A stretch of DNA of 64,000 nucleotides from Silurus meridionalis (GCF_014805685.1 NC_060893.1:12735773-12799772); one strand, 5' to 3'. Counted from the stretch's first letter, positions 27,870 to 39,839 are shown. Translations and numbers: made by a program. Notes: generated by a model not told the origin, from the sequence alone.

Positions 27870-27965
27870 TTTGTATAAAATGTGGTCAAATGTGTCAAGA
27901 CACCTTTCCATTATTGAACACCCTATTGTTGCTTGAACATCCTATCTTTGAAGATATAAGAGCTA
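27870..27965. repeat. Possible Tc1-like end fragment
   Basis: gtcaaatgtgtcaagacacc followed by gttgcttgaacatcctat resembles the outer part of Tc1-like relics. It is short and diverged. Confidence 0.25.
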
Positions 27966-28621
27966 TAAGATCTTTGAACGTGATTGTGGGATTTTCTACT
28001 TATTTAGCCATTAGTAAGGTGATGTTGAGAGAAAAGATTTCAGACTGAACTGCATAAAATATACCTGTTATTATTTTGGTTCTCTCAGGTGAATGTTAAC
28101 GTTTATTAAAACAGCTAGGTTCAAGAAGAAGTCTAAAATTACATAACAGGCCCTGCTGGCTTATAAGTACTACTTTAGTGAAAGTAAAGTTCTTTTATGT
28201 AGCTAAATTCTAAGGTAAAATTTATTACAAAAAGTATTTTATATGTTAAATTTACAACTAGTTCTCCAGATAGTGTTAGAGTATGATTATAAGTAATTAC
28301 AATGCCTCCACCTTGGCCAGTTTAACGAGGGTGGTACAGTATACACTGTAGCTATTTGTATTTAGAGCTCCATATTTGTTTGCATTTAATCCAATTTTCT
28401 GGTAGACAAAAGTATGTTAAATGACTGATGATTTATTGTATTTCTTTTGCAGTGACCAAAATTGTTACTCAAATAGCTAAAGTTTAGCTCTCCTAACTTC
28501 TTTAAATTAACTGGTTGTAAATGCAAGTTTGGATCAAAGGCACTGGTGCTACATTTGTTATGTTATCATGATAAAATGTTTAGGTTAATTAGAATAGTTA
28601 ATGATTATGTTCATGTAAAAT

Positions 28622-28790
28622 ACAGTGGATATAAACATGTCTACACACCATTAAAAAATTGCAGGTTTGTAAAATAAAAAGAAATAAGAAATCCAGAAAT
28701 AACAGAAATCCAGAGAAAAGAAAAAACATTATTATTGGGAATATTTTACATGAAAAAACTACATCCACAGCATAATTGCTGTTTCTCTTT
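28622..28790 (-). mobile_element. Tc1-like relic, left fragment
   Basis: The segment cagtggatataaacat...ctacacacc...gcaggtttgtaaaataa resembles the terminal sequence of a Tc1-like family common in fish. The remainder of the same family appears at 31690-32420, so the element was split by the DIRS insertion. The assignment rests on recognition of the family end. Confidence 0.55.
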
Positions 28791-28794
28791 CAGC

Positions 28795-31615
28795 AAGCAA
28801 GAAAACCAAGCACACCTTCCTGTGTGTGGCTTGCCTAGGAGCGGAACAGACTAAGTTGTTTCTTAAGGGAGCCGACTGCACAGATTGCGCTTACATGTCT
28901 TTGGCGAACACCCCGCTTTTGGTGGGCATTCCTAGAGGAGGGTTCCCCCGCTCCTCACAATTCTGGCCCTGCTCTCACTGAGGCTTAGCTGCGTGCTAGT
29001 TCCTGGGGCTCACAGATGGACCTTGCACAGGGTTTCAAGACGGGCTTGTCACTTTCTCCTGCCTTACCTGCTTGGTCCCGCAATCGTTTGCAAGGTTTCT
29101 TCCCCTTGCAATGAGAGCATTCAGCTCCGCCTTTCTTTCTCTGAGGAGGTGGGGTGCTGCACTCTGCAAACTGGAGGTTAAGGAGCCTCATAGGAGGAGT
29201 GTTACATGCGTATCAGGCTGACCATCTTGTGCGATTTGACGGGGTGTGTCTCACTCTGGTGGGACCTGATGAGGCTCTGGTCATGAAAACAAGAGGAAGA
29301 CACTTTCCGGAGAAAGGAGGCTATCGAGGTGGTCCCTCTATCAGACAGAGAGTCTGAGTTCTACAGCCAGTACTTCATAGTTCCCGAAAAGAAAAAAAAA
29401 GAGTTGCGTCCTATACTAGATCAATCTCAGCTAAACCGCTCACTAATGAGGCTCAGGTTCAAGATGCTGACCCTCAAGCAGGTCATGTCTCAAATCAGAT
29501 CCAAGGACTGGTTTGTCACGAGAGATCTGAAAGATGCATATTTTCATGTATCCATCCTTCTTACAGGAAGTTCTTGAGGTTTACTTTCGGGGCCAAAGCT
29601 TACCAATATCGGGTCCTTCCGTTTGGGCTTGCCCTCTCACCCCACAATTTCATGAAGTGTGTGGATGCGGCCCTAGTCTGTCTGAGACTTTAGGGCATCT
29701 GGATCTTAAACTATATCGACGATTGGTTAATATTGACTCAATCAGGTGTCATATGGGATTTGACCCTTATGAAGGACAGAGAAGGACAGTCACTCACTGT
29801 CAAACAGTTACATAGAATGCTGGGGTTAATGGCAGCAGCGTCCAACGTGGTTCCACTTTTCCTCTTGCACATGAGACCCCTTCAGTGGTAGTTTAAGACC
29901 CGAGGGTTTTCTGGGATGGGCAATCCGCTCCGTACAATCAAGGTCACATGGTGAGCTCTATGTGCCTTAGATGTCTGCTCTGCCCAAGGTCTGTGTGGAG
30001 GGCCCCATCTGCTGTGGCACATCAACTGCCTAGAGATGCTGACCATGCTTTTAGCCTCAGAGGTCACCTTGTGTTGGTCTGCTCGGACAACACCTCGGTG
30101 GTCTCTTATATCAACCACCAGGGGGGTCTGCACTCGTGCGTCCATGCCAGATCCTCCTGTGGGCCCTGGGAAAGCTGCTCTCCTTGAGGGCAGCATACAT
30201 TCTGGGCCATCTAAATGAAAGAGCAGATGCCCTTTCGAGACAAGTGCTGAGACCTGGGGAATGACGACTCCACCCTCAGGTGGTGGAGCAGATCTGGGAG
30301 AGATATGGCAGAGCTCAAGCAGACTTGTTCTTGACTCAAAAGATGATGCATTGTCCCCTCTGGTTCTCCCTTACACCTCCAGCCCCTCTAGGGTTGGATG
30401 CCAAGGCTACGGCCGAGGCTGCGCCTGTACGCCTTTCCTCCTATCATGCTGCTTCCGGGTTCTGGAGAGAGTTTACTGGGACGAAGTCCACCTTCTCCTG
30501 GTGGCCCCATGGAGGCCGAGCAGACCATGGTTTGTGGACCTGGTAGCCCTTCTCGAACACCCTCCCTGGGAGATTCCTCTCAGGAGGGATCTTCTCTCTC
30601 AGACAGCTTTGGCTGTGGCCCCTAGAGTGCCTGTGTGTGACCTGGCCATTGTGTTGGAGGCTCTATCTGAACCCCCCCTTTAAACCTTTGGCCGAGGCAT
30701 CCTGGAGGTTCTTCACAGGTTCTGGCCAGTTAAGATCTTCAGGCCCTCATTTCTGGAGTTCACTCTAGGCAGGAACACATCCTCCTAGAACAGGGTACAA
30801 CCCTAAGGTGCCCTCAGTTGTCCCACGACCCGTTATGCTCCAGGCATTCTATCCTCCTCCTTTTCTGGCCCAAGACCAGAAAAAGCTCAATTGGCTGTGT
30901 CCGGTGAGAGCGCCGGACATATACGTACACAGAACCGAGGAGAGGCCGCCCTGCGAACAATCAGATGCTTAGCAGATGGATTGTGTAGGCGATCGCATTC
31001 TTCTATGAGTCCTCTGGTTGCCCTGCTTCTTTCGGGGTCAGAGCGCACTCAAACCCGTGTGTGGTAGCCTCTAAGGCTTGGTCCTCTGGAGGTTTCCTCT
31101 AGGACATCTGCAACGCTGCGGGCTTGTCTACCCCACTGACCTTTTTCAGGTTTATAACCTTGACCTCAGTGTCACTCCTGGCCCCTGTCCTTTGACCTAG
31201 CTATGCTCTTACATGAGGCAGGGACTGGTCAGTCTGACTCTTGTTCCCAAAGCGTTGTTGATGCCGCTTGAGTTTTTGAAAGGGATTACGTATGTTACCC
31301 TTTACGTATGTAACCCTGGTTCCCTGAGGAAATAAGATGCTGCATCTCCAGGCCACACTGCCGGCATCCCTGCAGCACTTCTTTCCCTTTTCAGAAGCTA
31401 GTTCCAGCTTCACTCTATGTGCTTTTAGAGCTTCCTGGTCATATCGTCACCCTACTGGTGATGCCGCGCTTTCCATTGAATGGATTACACACGGATTCAG
31501 AGTGTCGACAACATGGAAGCGTTTTCAAAGTGTTGTTGACGCAGCGTCTTGTTCCCTCAGGCAACCAGGGTTACATACGCAACCTGGAGACGGTCTGTCT
31601 GAGGTCTGAATACCC
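28795..31615 (+). mobile_element. DIRS-like tyrosine-recombinase retrotransposon, degenerate
   Basis: In order: an ORF1-like Cys motif (CVACLGAE, about 28825), reverse transcriptase from about 29290 (VPLSDRESEFYS; VTRDLKDAYFHVS; YRVLPFGLALSP; active site YIDDWL near 29709), RNase H-like sequence to about 30250, and then a tyrosine recombinase end (DICNAAGLSTPLTFFRF near 31100). A frameshift near 29565, several stops, and deletions in ORF1 and after the YIDDWL block show that it is dead. Near the right end, 31305-31329 and 31555-31579 form a 24/25 inverted repeat, consistent with the complex termini of DIRS elements. It is inserted into an older Tc1 relic. The right limit is approximate. Confidence 0.82.
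29290..30260 (+). pseudogene. DIRS-type reverse transcriptase/RNase H remnant
   Basis: Frame 1 covers about 29290-29565 (LRPILDQSQLNRSLMRLRFK, LTLKQVMSQIRS). The frame then changes, and RKFLRFTFGAKAYQYRVLPF through YIDDWLI follows with an internal TAG near 29690. LTVKQLHRMLGLMAAASNVV and MRPLQW, typical of the DIRS thumb/connection region, come soon after YIDDWL, so a block is missing between them. RNase H-like NTSVVSYINHQGGL appears near 30090. Confidence 0.8.
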
Positions 31616-31689
31616 TTACCAACTTATACTTTGTGGACGCACTTTTTGCCTTAGTTATGGCATGGAGGTTTTATACTGTAAATAAGTCT

Positions 31690-32420
31690 CTATCAAGTTC
31701 ACACACGTACATTTTGTAATTTTATCCCACTCTTCTTTGCAAAAAAGTTAAAGTTCCTTCAAATATGCATGGGGTTCTCCTGTGCATGGCATGTTTTTGC
31801 ATGTTTTTGGGGGGATTGTGGTCTGGGCTCTATCTGGGCCAAAACAGGACTTTTATGAAATCATGCCTTTGCTGATTTTTATGTGCACTTTGGATCATTG
31901 GCATGCTGAAATGTGGAATTCCTCTTTATTTTCCAGCTTTTTGGCAGTGCCCCTGGCCCAGCTGAACTTCAGACTATAACACATTTTCCCACATGGTTTG
32001 GGGGGAATGAATTAATATTTTTGCATAATTCAGATGAGCTTACATATTATTTTTTGTAATAAACAGCTTCTGCCTTTTCACCCTATTGCACAGCCCAGAT
32101 TTGTGCAGAATACAGGAGCTGATAATCACATGCCAGCAGTGACCAGTAACTGCCAGAAATTCCTGTAGTTTATTTAGTGTTGCAGTTAGACTTTTGGTAG
32201 CATCCCTGATATTGTTCTTTCATCAACTTTGGAGGGTTGTCCTGATCTCTGTCTATATGGTGCCACATTTTCTTCACTAAATGTTGATGGTTTTGACAGG
32301 TACATTCGATGCCTTTGATATTCTTTTATATCCCTCTCTTTTTAACAATTAAGTCTAGCAGTTACTTTGGCAAGTCTTTGTGGCCCATGAATCTTAGTAA
32401 AGTAGAATACAACTACAGCT
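31690..32420 (-). mobile_element. Tc1-like relic, right fragment with transposase remnant
   Basis: Read on the minus strand from about 32390, the sequence gives MGHKDLPK, then LDLIVKK and further matches to a Tc1 transposase start. Towards 31700 come blocks that correspond to the DDE half and its tail (plus-strand cccactcttctttgcaaa is the EEW region). Many stops and gaps are present, so it is an old copy. It belongs with the left fragment at 28622. Confidence 0.65.
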
Positions 32421-32911
32421 GCTGGTGCTCCTGCTGCAAAAGGCCTAGCTAGTGTCATGTGTCAAAAAATGGAGTCTTCTATATTTTTTTAAATTTTGGG
32501 ATCACTGTCTCAATCTTTGTAGTCCTCTGTTATTAATCCATATGGTTTCTGTTCTATTAAAATTGTTTTATTTTTCTGCTTACTGTTGACTGATGATGGG
32601 CTCATTGTAAACAAATGTTATTCTACATTGATGTAAGTATTTTTGGGTATAAAACTTGAATTCCTTAAACAGTTTATCTTAGGTCTTCTAATTAACTCTA
32701 TTGTTATCCTGAGCCAGAAAACATTCCACTGATTTTCCATCATGTCATCAGTTCTAGCTCTGAGCTAAACCACTGATCCCCTGTGCTCAAGCAATGGAAC
32801 ATTATCTTTCTTATCCAAGGGATGCTTCACAAATCACATCAGGATAACAATTACAATATGTATGGAGTTTCATGAGATAAGGTTGATGCAGCCCAGCCTG
32901 TCCTCTTCTTA

Positions 32912-33012
32912 AAACAGCTGTCCTAAATAGGCCTGAGAATATAAGCATGTGTCACTCTGTCCTAACAGCTGTCCTAAATAGGCCTGCGTATATAAGCATG
33001 TGTCACTCTTAT
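32912..33012 (+). repeat. Tandem duplication, 2 x 51 bp
   Basis: acagctgtcctaaataggcc ... catgtgtcactct occurs twice head to tail with two or three differences. Confidence 0.85.
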
Positions 33013-33073
33013 AAATATTTATATTCTTCATTATATAATATATTATGCTTATTTTTCCATTATTACCAAAGCA

Positions 33074-33942
33074 CATATGTGTCAAACTCAAGATGATTTT
33101 ATAGAGATCTATTATTATTGTTATTAATGGCCCGGCGATATGAAGCGCTGATAACACAAACTACAGATCCCATAATGCAGTGCTTCAGCTGCCTTACCAA
33201 ACGCTAGACTACCTGGGAACATCCCAGCTTCAATCAAGTCGAGCTTCTGTTGATGTATTTAACCCTATTGTAAAGTTATTTTAAAGCCCCCCACAATCGT
33301 GAAGAGAAAAGTGGATTCTGAAAACAGAGCCTTTCAACACCGATGGGATTCTGAGTAGATGTTTACTGACACTGCCGGTAAACACGTGTGTCTTATTTGT
33401 GGAGCGAATGCGGCTGTAATTAAGGAATTGAATCTAAGACAGAACTACAAGACAAAACATCAGGAGAAGATGAAAAACCTGAATGCAGAGCAGAAGATAC
33501 AGAAAGTAGAAGAGATAAAGAAGAATCTGACATTTCAGCAGACATTTTTCACCAGAGCAAAATCACAAAGTGAAGCTCCTTGAAGAGCTGCAGGATGCGA
33601 CAAAATGGCATAAGAGCAAAGAAAACTGAATGTTTTGATTTGTTTTTATTTAACTTTTGCTGAAAAGCACAAATTCTAATATTTTCAGGGGTTTTTTTTG
33701 CAGCATGTTCATATTTTGAATTTGTATAATTTTGACAGGATATATTTTTATGGTGAGCAAAATATTTAAGTTATTTAAGGTTTAAATTGATTTATTCTGG
33801 AATAATATTCCTGTCTGTTTTTATTCATATTTATGTTAATACATTGTTTTAGTGTGTTCAATAAATGTTTATCCTGTTCGGCCCGTGACCTAAAGTGTGC
33901 TTTGAGTTTTGGACCCCTGTGCAATTTAGTTTGACACCCCTG
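33074..33942 (+). mobile_element. hAT-like non-autonomous element
   Basis: The ends resemble an inverted repeat of the form cagggGTGTCAAACT: tgtgtcaaactc at the left and agtttgacacccctg at the right. The flanking 8-mers (ccaaagca and gcttagca) are a weakly matching 8-bp target duplication. The body keeps the start of an hAT-derived coding region and then jumps to an AT-rich tail, so most of the transposase is deleted. Confidence 0.7.
33299..33583 (+). pseudogene. hAT-derived BED-like zinc-finger fragment
   Basis: The reading runs KRKVDSENRAFQHRWDSE, stop (TAG at 33356), then MFTDTAGKHVCLICGANAAV and LNLRQNYKTKH, a C2-H zinc-finger pattern. A coiled, Lys/Glu-rich segment and LTFQQTFFTRAKSQSEAP follow. 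This N-terminal block is shared with hAT-derived host-like proteins annotated as GTF2IRD2-like. The presumed histidine pair is partly changed (QNYKTKH). The downstream catalytic region is absent. Confidence 0.65.
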
Positions 33943-34089
33943 GCTTAGCACATTAGTAATAATTGCTATTGCTACAGTACATGCAGTTCTTCTGTGGATA
34001 GTATTAGCACTAGTTACATGTAGAAGTACAATTCAGTACATAACAATTTTAATTTATGTTAAAATCAGCTGAATGTTGTCAATTGTGTA

Positions 34090-35649
34090 CAGGGAGTGCA
34101 GAATTATTAGGCAAGTTGTATTTTTGAGGATTAATTTTATTTGAGGATTTAATTTGAACAACAACCATGTTCTCAATGAACACAAAAAACTCATTAATAT
34201 CAAAGCTGAATATTTTTGGAAGTAGTTTTTAGTTTTAGCTATTTTAGGGGGATATCTGTGTGTGCAGGTGACTATTACTGTGCATAATTATTAGGCAACT
34301 TAACAAAAAACAAATTCATACCCATTTCAATTATTTATTTTTACCAGTGAAACCAATATAACATCTCAACATTCACAAATATACATTTCTGACATTCAAA
34401 ACCAAACAAAAACAAATCAGTGACCAATATAGCCACCTTTCTTTGCAAGGACACTCAAAAGCCTGCCATCCATGGATTCTGTCAGTGTTTTGATCTGTTC
34501 ACCATCAACATTGCGTGCAGCAGCAACCACAACCTCCCAGACACTGTTCAGAGAGGTGTACTGTTTTCCCTCCTTGTAAATCGCACATTTGATGATGGAC
34601 CACAGGTTCTCAATGGGGTTCAGATCAGGTGAACAAGGAGGCCATATCATTAGATTTTCTTCTTTTATACCCTTTCTTGCCAGCCACGCTGTGGAGTACT
34701 TGGGCGTGTGTGATGGAGCATTGTCCTGCATGAAAATCATGTTTTTCTTGAAGGATGCAGACTTCTTCCTGTACCACTGCTTGAAGAAGGTGTCTTCCAG
34801 AAACTGGCAGTAGGACTGGGAGTTCAGCTTGACTCCATCCTCAACCCGAAAAGGCCCCACAAGCTCATCTTTGATGATACCAGCCCAAACCAGTACTCCA
34901 CCTCCACCTTGCTGGCGCCTGAGTCGGACTGGAGCTCTCTGCCCTTTACCAATCCAGCCACGGGCCCATCCATCTGGCCCATCAAGACTCACTCTCATTT
35001 CATCAGTCCATAAAACCTTAGAAAAATCAGTCTTGAGATATTTCTTGGCCCAGTCTTGACGTTTCAGCTTGTGTGTCTTGTTCAGTGGTGGTCGACTTTC
35101 TGCCTTTCTTACCTTGGCCATGTCTCTGAGTATTGCACACCTTGTGCTTTTGGGCACCCAGTGATGTTGCAGCTCTGAAATATGGCCAAACTGGTGGCAA
35201 GTGGCATCTTGGCAGCTGCACGCTTGACTTTTCTCAGTTCACGGGCAGTTATTTTGCGCCTTGGTTTTCCACACGCTTCTTGCGACCCTGTCGACTATTT
35301 TGAATGAAACGCTTGATTGTTCGATGATCACGCTTCAGAAGCTTGGCTATTTTAAGACTGCTGCATCCCTCTGCAATATATCTCACTATTTTTGACTTTT
35401 CTGAGCCTGTCAAGTCCTTCTTTTGACCCATTTTGCCAAAGGAAAGGAAGTTGCCTAATAATTATGCACACCTGATATAGGGTGTTGATGTCATTAGACC
35501 ACACCCCTTCTCATTACAGAGATGCACATCACCTAATATGCTTAATTGGTAGTAGGCTTTCCAGCCTATACAGCTTGGAGTAAGACAACATGCATAACGA
35601 GGATGATGTGGTCAAAATACTCATTTGCCTAATAATTCTGCACTCCCTG
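34090..35649 (-). mobile_element. Tc1/mariner-like transposon, nearly intact, perfect 25-bp ends
   Basis: The outer inverted repeats (34090-34114 and 35625-35649, starting cagggagtgcag) match perfectly and are flanked by TA (34088-34089 and 35650-35651), the Tc1/mariner target. A second, inner inverted pair near 34280-34302 and 35449-35472 repeats the core taattattaggcaa, giving the IR/DR layout seen in some Tc1-like elements. The 1560-bp body carries one transposase gene on the minus strand. Perfect ends suggest a fairly recent insertion. Confidence 0.92.
34417..35431 (-). pseudogene. Tc1-like transposase with two frameshifts
   Basis: The gene starts with MGQKKDLTGSEKSKIV at 35431 and has an N-terminal helix-turn-helix (EGCSSLKIAKLLKRDHRTIK). 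It ends at 34417 with KKGGYIGH, about 338 codons. The catalytic triad is visible in WTDEMRV, MQDNAPSH and [11 protein letters not shown], so the DDE core is intact over the last 245 codons. Two apparent one-base losses break the frame: in an A run near 35265 (minus-strand sense) and near 35157. Both lie between the DNA-binding and catalytic parts. The encoded enzyme would not be full length as assembled; sequencing error in homopolymers is an alternative. Confidence 0.9.
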
Positions 35650-35846
35650 TATATTGTAAATATTTCAAATGCTAGCAAATGTCAGACACATACAAGTTGG
35701 ATGCAAGTGCAAAATTTACATTTTATGTTTAAGATCAATGTGGATTTAGATGTTAGATAGATCATCAATAGATTTGCAATCAGCAATCAACCAATATAAA
35801 TACAATGCTGGGATACCAATTATGCAGAGCAAACAGGCTCAATAAT

Positions 35847-36074
35847 AAACTTTCTTTCGGCTTCTCCCGTTAGGGGTCGCCACAGCGGATCCTCCGCACG
35901 TTTGATTTGGCACATGTTTTACGCTGGATACCCTTCCTAACGCAACCCTCCCCAATTTATCCGGGCTTGGGAGCGGCACTGAGAGTGGCTGGGGTTGGTT
36001 CCCTGACCGGGGCTCGAACCCAGGTCGCAGCAGTGAGAGCGCTGCATCTTAACCACTAGACCACCAGGGGACCG
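35847..36074 (-). mobile_element. tRNA-derived SINE with perfect 16-bp target duplication
   Basis: On the minus strand the head reads as a tRNA-like unit: TGGTCTAGTGGTTAAG (A box) and GGTTCGAGCCCC (B box) about 30 bases apart. The body continues to 35847. The insertion is framed by perfect 16-bp copies of aaacaggctcaataat at 35831-35846 and 36075-36090. The head looks like a tRNA gene but continues into SINE body, so it is not called a tRNA. Confidence 0.85.
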
Positions 36075-36094
36075 AAACAGGCTCAATAATGTGA

Positions 36095-36200
36095 TGGCAA
36101 AATACACTAATGGAAAATAGTATTGGGACACCTGACTTTTCCAGCCCTATGTGGTTCACTGACATGGTAATGATATGGTAGCCATAGCAACAGTCATGTA
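36095..36200 (+). repeat. Tc1-like end fragment
   Basis: tagtattgggacacctgac and tttccagccctatgtgg match the end of the same Tc1-like family as the relics at 2470 and 44580. No transposase follows. Confidence 0.4.
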
Positions 36201-37565
36201 TTCAATACCACTGGCCTCTTTCACCTCTAAAAAGATGTCCGTGTCAGAGCTTTCTAAAAGAATATTATTAAAAGAAAGGTTGCATATATTTGTGACAAGT
36301 AATCTGTTTTAATATATCTGTTATTACAACACATTATTAGGATAAGACTAGATGTGATTCAACACAACTATGCTCAGGTGCATAACAATCTCACCGTGTT
36401 AATACAGGATATATATGGCAGATTTTGACTGTAGTGATGGACAGAAAAAAAAACAGCTGCCACCCTAAAACCTGAAAAAAGCACATGAAATTGAATCCTA
36501 AGTGTGAAATTATGCGAATAGACTACCATTCAGCAGAAAGACAAAGACAGTCACTGTGAGAATACTAAATCCAAAGACATTTCAAAAACAACTTAAAACC
36601 TGAAAATGATGAAAAACAGTGACAAACTCAAACTCCACTGAGATTTCTGAATCTTATCCAATAAATAATTTTCCTGTGAGAAAAAACACAATGTCAAAGC
36701 TCTCAGTGTCAAAAATCATTGTCCACAAACTGATATTCGCAATGTATTCCATATAAAGCTTGTGTTTTGTTGTTTATCCAACAACTAAAAAAAAGTAGAT
36801 ATAAGGTTATAAGAGATATAATATATAAGGATATTACAGTTATAGCAGGGTACACCGACAACCCCTGAACTTGGGTCAGGCCAGGGCCCAAGTGTTATAG
36901 AAAATGTACCTCATGCACCTGGGAATCTGGGCATATTCTCCTGTGCCTTATCTGTTTTTTCCATTTCATATTTGGGGTTTGGCTTCTTCTTTATTAGTGA
37001 GTTTGCCAGCTCTGACCTTCTGCTTTTTGTGCAGTATTATGACTGTGGAATGTCTCTGCTGACTTGCCTTCTTCCCATAATGCATTCTGGTGATCTGACC
37101 CAGTTGTCTAGCCATTTAGGTTTTCCCTTGTCAAAAATTGCTCATATGCTTATGCTTGCCTATTGTTCCTGCTTTCAATACATCAACTATAAGAACTAAA
37201 ATTATGATTTTTATTAAAATTATATTTTAATTAATAATTATATTTTGATTAAATTAGATTCAGCCACATTTTTTTGCTCTCTTGTTTTTGCAGTAATGAT
37301 GAGTGAGCACAAACCTCAGGTGAGTACTAAATATTGCCAATGTATATCACCAATACATGAAATGCAGGATATTAATTCACTCTGGGAACAATATGATGGA
37401 TGATGCTGTAAACACCTTACCTTTCAATGCTTGTGTGTAGTATCCAGGCTTAGGATTTACACCACTGGCATGCTGAGCTGCATTTATGGTAAGTCAATTA
37501 CCCGATGTGCAACCCGGGGTTTTTGTGTGATTTGTACTCAGAGTGTTATGCATGGAATTTAAAAT

Positions 37566-37607
37566 GCAAAGTGTGTGTGGGTGTGTGTGTGTGTGTGTGT
37601 GTGTGAG
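37566..37607 (+). repeat. (GT)n microsatellite
   Basis: GT run with one ggg interruption. Confidence 0.95.
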
Positions 37608-37920
37608 ACAGTATTCCCAGAAAAAAAAATTAAATTGTGCTCCCTATGACAATTTTTATAGACAAACATAATACATAAACATATTTTAATTACATTTTTA
37701 TTTTCATATAATGCTTTTTACAAAGCAGTTTTACTAGAATCTGAATGTAATTATAGACTAGTAATGAGCAAGCCAGAGATAAAAGTTGCATGGAAAATCT
37801 CTGAGATCTCAAGAAAAGAGAAACTTAAAATTAAATACATCTTCTTCTGAAACCAGATACAGCAGTTCGATTATAAACTATGATATAGTACTCAGCCATA
37901 TATGCAGGTAAAGTGTACTA

Positions 37921-38435
37921 CCGTAATTTCTGGACTATTAAGCGCACACAAATATAAGCCGCACCCACTGAATTTTACAAAGATTTTTATTTTGAACATA
38001 AATAAGCCGCACCTGTCTATAAGCCCCAGGTGTCTACACTGAAACTAATGAACTTTACACAGGCTTTAACGAAAGACAGTGTCTGTTACACGGTGTAACG
38101 GGTGAAATATGTTTTCATGCCCGGTTGTTTTCAGCGTCATGAATGATTCGCATTTCATGTTGACAGTCCGAGTGAGCTGCAGGTCAAACATCAGAGGAAC
38201 TACATCCATATTTATGATGTGGTGCGGCCCGATTCAGTGGGAGCGCATCTGATTTTATATAAAGAGTTTCATTGGTTCACCTGAACCCGTTTGGCAATTT
38301 CATTGGTCTAATGTTTTGGTGCTCAGTTTTTTGGCTTGAAGTTTGTGAAAATCTATAAATAAGCCGCTTCGTTGTTTAAGCCTCGGGGTTCGAAGCTTGG
38401 GAAAAAAGTAGCGGCTTATAGTCCGGAAAATACGG
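37921..38435 (+). mobile_element. MITE with CCGTAATTTC...ATACGG ends, copy 1
   Basis: The element begins ccgtaatttctggactatta and ends tagtccggaaaatacgg, imperfect inverted ends flanked by TA. Inner motifs such as aagccgc recur near both ends. It has no coding capacity. The inverted sister copy at 57790-58595 shares its left 180 bp in reverse complement. Confidence 0.8.
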
Positions 38436-39839
38436 TAAATTTAATGGATATTTGGTATGGGAATATTGTAAATATGAGAAATTGGGATAGACAAATGACA
38501 GATATTATGATTACAGGAACATGTTTAAGTTCAAATCTACTTCATTCAGAGGAGGTTTTCTAATCACATATGTGCATACATTTCAATTATTAAAACCTGA
38601 ACAGAAAGGCATTCGGATTTATTTAATGCAGTCTGTACCCAGTGCATTTGCACAGTCATGATGACTAGCTCACAGTTCCACAACATCAAAAAGACCCAGA
38701 TGTGTTGTGAGAAATGGTTGAGTCCATGAAGAAGGTCAGAGTCATCCCCAAATGACCCCACTCGCTTATAATAAACAAGTCTGCATCTGAGCAAACATAG
38801 TGAAGCCAAAAAGAAGTGAGTGGATGCAAAGAGTGTGGGATCAGCTGTAATTCTGTTATTTTTGGACTAGCTCACTGATATATAATCCCTGGAATGAGTT
38901 TAAGCTGCTTATGTTGTAACTGTATACATTAAAACACCCTGCTGATCTCTGTTCAAGCTTCCATTCTCTTATATAATACCAAACACATTAAAAGACAAGA
39001 GACGGCAGCCAACCTTATAGTTTAATCAGCTTTCTTTAGTGTTAACTTTTTCTTTTAACAATGGTACTGTAAATCAGAAAGTAGCATTAAACTTCATTTA
39101 CAATGGGTGAAGATCGTAAAACATGCACTCAAGGGAGGAGGAAACACACAAATTTGAGTAAAAGTACTGCTAATGTAGTAATTATTCATTTGAGTCGAAG
39201 AACGAGTGATGAAGAAAAATGTAATGTCATCTGGTGAAAAAGTACTTGAGCAATTCTTTTTTTTTTTTGTTTACATTAATACAATTGTGTCAGGAATATA
39301 TATTTAAAGTCTCCATTACCCTGATTATAATAACGAACATAACAGCAACAAGATAACTAAATAGCAAATTTGGGGTCTTAGTTGGGGCCTCTTATTTAGC
39401 TAGCTCATGTAAATTCATGAAATTATAGCTACATAGATAGCTTTTTTAACATTTCTAGCTCTCTTTGCTAACTAAATCTTCAGTTTAACTGGCATACAGT
39501 TTACCAGGGTTACATGTATTATAATTAATAATTTATGTACAACAAATTAGAAATCTATTTTATCTTATTTTATTTTATCATGCTAGAAAAATAACTGTTA
39601 TGCTGAATAATGTACCCAGCTACTTTAACAAGAGCAAATTCATTTCAGTACCTTTCATCCATGAACATTTGTTAAAGCTTTGCATTAATCACTGATGCCA
39701 TTCAATACACTTTCATAGCTACTTAAAAGTATAATCCATTCAGACTACCTCAGCTTGGCACAAAGAACAGAAATAGTTGATACGTTAGGTTCAGTAACAT
39801 GAGAGAGACTTTAGTTAAATGTGTGGAAGTCTATGGGTG

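Larger units (their letters stand above)
36201..39839. other. Intergenic stretch upstream of pamr1
   Basis: Contains the MITE at 37921-38435 and a GT repeat. Nothing else was recognised. Confidence 0.55.

Noticed and set aside
32912..33012. CRISPR-like direct repeats
   Set aside because: There are only two head-to-tail copies without spacers, in a vertebrate-type genome; it is a plain tandem duplication.
35990..36070. tRNA-like sequence on the minus strand
   Set aside because: A and B boxes are present, but the sequence continues into a SINE body framed by target duplications, so it is a SINE head and not a tRNA gene.
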